From Oligoflexales bacterium (GTDB lineage: Bacteria; Bdellovibrionota_B; Oligoflexia; Oligoflexales; CACXFL01), in NCBI GenBank assembly GCA_028282865.1, contig JANQHA010000319.1, positions 1 through 6,777 on the forward strand: 6,777 bases of DNA, written 5' to 3'. The notes beneath the pieces were generated by a model. It was not told where the DNA came from. It searched no databases and saw only the letters and a program-made list of their open reading frames with translations. The translations under genes and the position numbers were made by a program. Shown here piece by piece: positions 5,867 to 6,777 of the stretch. Each line of letters starts with the position of its first letter. Positions within the stretch are counted from its first letter, which is position 1.

Positions 5867-6777
5867 AAACTCTTGGTTCTTGGCTTTTCTTAAAACCAAT
5901 CCCTTTTAATTGGAATACGTACTTGATAACTTCCGATACAGCTTTATAGAGTGATGCTGGTATCGGTTGATCTATATCTACCATTTTGTATAAGGTTCGT
6001 GCTAAGGGCTTGTTTTCGACGATAGGTATACTGTGTTCCTTAGCTGCTTCTCGCATTTGTAATGCTAGAAAATCTACACCTTTTGCCAATAGGATCGGAG
6101 CTTCCATTCCGACTTCGTATTTGAGTGCAATTGAGAAGTGAGTTGGGTTGGTGATCACAACGGTAGCTTCTTGAGTCTTTTCAATCATTCTACGACTGGC
6201 CAGATCGCGTTGCATTCTTCGGATCCGATTTTTGATGTGAGGATCTACTTCGCGTCTTTTGTGCTCTTCTTTAACTTCTTTTTTTGTCATCTTTAGTTTT
6301 TTCTCTAGTGACATGAAGTTATAGAAGTAGTCAAAACCAGCAACTAACACTAGAAGCATCGCGACCGATAAGAATAAGTCCTTTGTAATCCCTCCCCAGT
6401 AACTCCATATCTTGGACATAGGTACCTGCATAAGACCGGGAACTTTTTCCCACTCGGATCTTAATATTAGGTATGAGACAACAGCGACCGCTGACATCTT
6501 GCCGACCCCTTTGATGAGCTCTACCGGAGCTTGCCAGCTCATCATCCTGATAAGCCCTTTTAGGGGGTTCATTCTTGAAAAATCCGGCTTCATTCGTTTC
6601 CATGAAAAATTGAACCTTGTTTGTAAAAGTGTCACTGTAGATGCGATGATTGCGGTCACCAGAAAAACTGGAACCGTAAGAAGTGTTGTCTCTTTGCCAA
6701 TATCGATCACAAAGGAATAGATGTTTTCACCTGTAATGCGTAGGTGGCTAATCCTAGATAGATGCCTGCTGAACATC
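5865..6777 (-). CDS. flhB: FlhB, export-gate switch protein, 5' end cut off by window edge
   Basis: The visible 303 residues match FlhB from about residue 60 of the Salmonella protein onward, so the first membrane segment and true start lie beyond the right edge; the Met at 6776 is probably internal. Hydrophobic segments are at visible residues 28-50, 90-105 and 132-155. The linker KKLKMTKKEVKEEHKRREVDP (159-179) leads to the cytoplasmic domain. The NPTH self-cleavage motif is at 210-213 (bases 6138-6149); cleavage after Asn changes export from rod/hook to filament substrates. The segment MREAAKEHSIPIVENKPLAR (241-260) and the end LYKAVSEVIKYVFQLK are typical. The C-terminal tail after this is short (about 12 residues), compared with about 35 in Salmonella. 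The stop is eight bases before flhA. Confidence 0.96.
   Translation of the reverse strand, partial: MFSRHLSRISHLRITGENIYSFVIDIGKETTLLTVPVFLVTAIIASTVTLLQTRFNFSWKRMKPDFSRMNPLKGLIRMMSWQAPVELIKGVGKMSAVAVVSYLILRSEWEKVPGLMQVPMSKIWSYWGGITKDLFLSVAMLLVLVAGFDYFYNFMSLEKKLKMTKKEVKEEHKRREVDPHIKNRIRRMQRDLASRRMIEKTQEATVVITNPTHFSIALKYEVGMEAPILLAKGVDFLALQMREAAKEHSIPIVENKPLARTLYKMVDIDQPIPASLYKAVSEVIKYVFQLKGIGFKKSQEPRV

Larger units (their letters stand above)
1..6777 (-). other. Flagellar export, placement and sigma-factor operon (continues past both edges)
   Basis: Seven genes lie head to tail on the minus strand with gaps of 8, 22, 9, 33, 13 and 2 bases, in the order flhB, flhA, flhF, fleN, fliA, pilZ-like, membrane protein. 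No gap is large enough for a normal promoter plus leader, and none holds a stable hairpin followed by a T run. Co-transcription is inferred from this spacing. The main promoter must lie upstream of flhB, beyond the right edge. No gene-free stretch longer than 33 bases exists, so nothing is left unexplained by coding sequence. Confidence 0.85.

Noticed and set aside
5865..6777. FlhB/FlhA as part of a virulence-type (injectisome) secretion system
   Set aside because: The adjacent flhF, fleN and fliA genes, which belong only to flagellar systems, make a flagellar assignment clear.

Overview
The window is a compact block of flagellar genes, all on the minus strand and read from high to low coordinates: flhB (5' end missing), flhA, flhF, fleN/flhG, fliA, a PilZ-like gene, and a membrane-anchored coiled-coil gene cut off by the left edge. 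Intergenic gaps are 2 to 33 bases. Most genes have their own Shine-Dalgarno (SD) sequence, and I see no convincing terminator between them. This looks like one operon.

The organism is a flagellated, Gram-negative-type bacterium of moderately AT-leaning composition. The flhB-flhA-flhF-fleN-fliA order is typical of polarly flagellated Proteobacteria. The wording of FliA region 2 and the FleN Walker motifs recall Bdellovibrio-like or other broadly deltaproteobacterial lineages, but that is an impression from memory and not a database result.

Right part (3751-6777): FlhB and FlhA, the two large membrane components of the flagellar type III export gate. FlhB carries the NPTH self-cleavage motif that switches export specificity; FlhA carries the FHIPEP-family signature and a large cytoplasmic domain. 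Middle (1635-3728): FlhF, an SRP-type GTPase, and FleN/FlhG, a MinD-type ATPase, which together set flagellar position and number. Left (1-1601): the flagellar sigma factor FliA, then a small PilZ-like protein and an unrecognised single-pass membrane protein with a long charged helix.

The core five genes are ordinary flagellar genes. What deserves a second look is the left end, where a PilZ-like protein with a degraded c-di-GMP signature is tightly coupled to the unrecognised membrane protein, and the FlhF/FleN pair, where FlhF has altered GTPase motifs and FleN lacks a visible N-terminal FlhF-activating motif. I found no mobile element, CRISPR array, RNA gene, large repeat or clearly new system.
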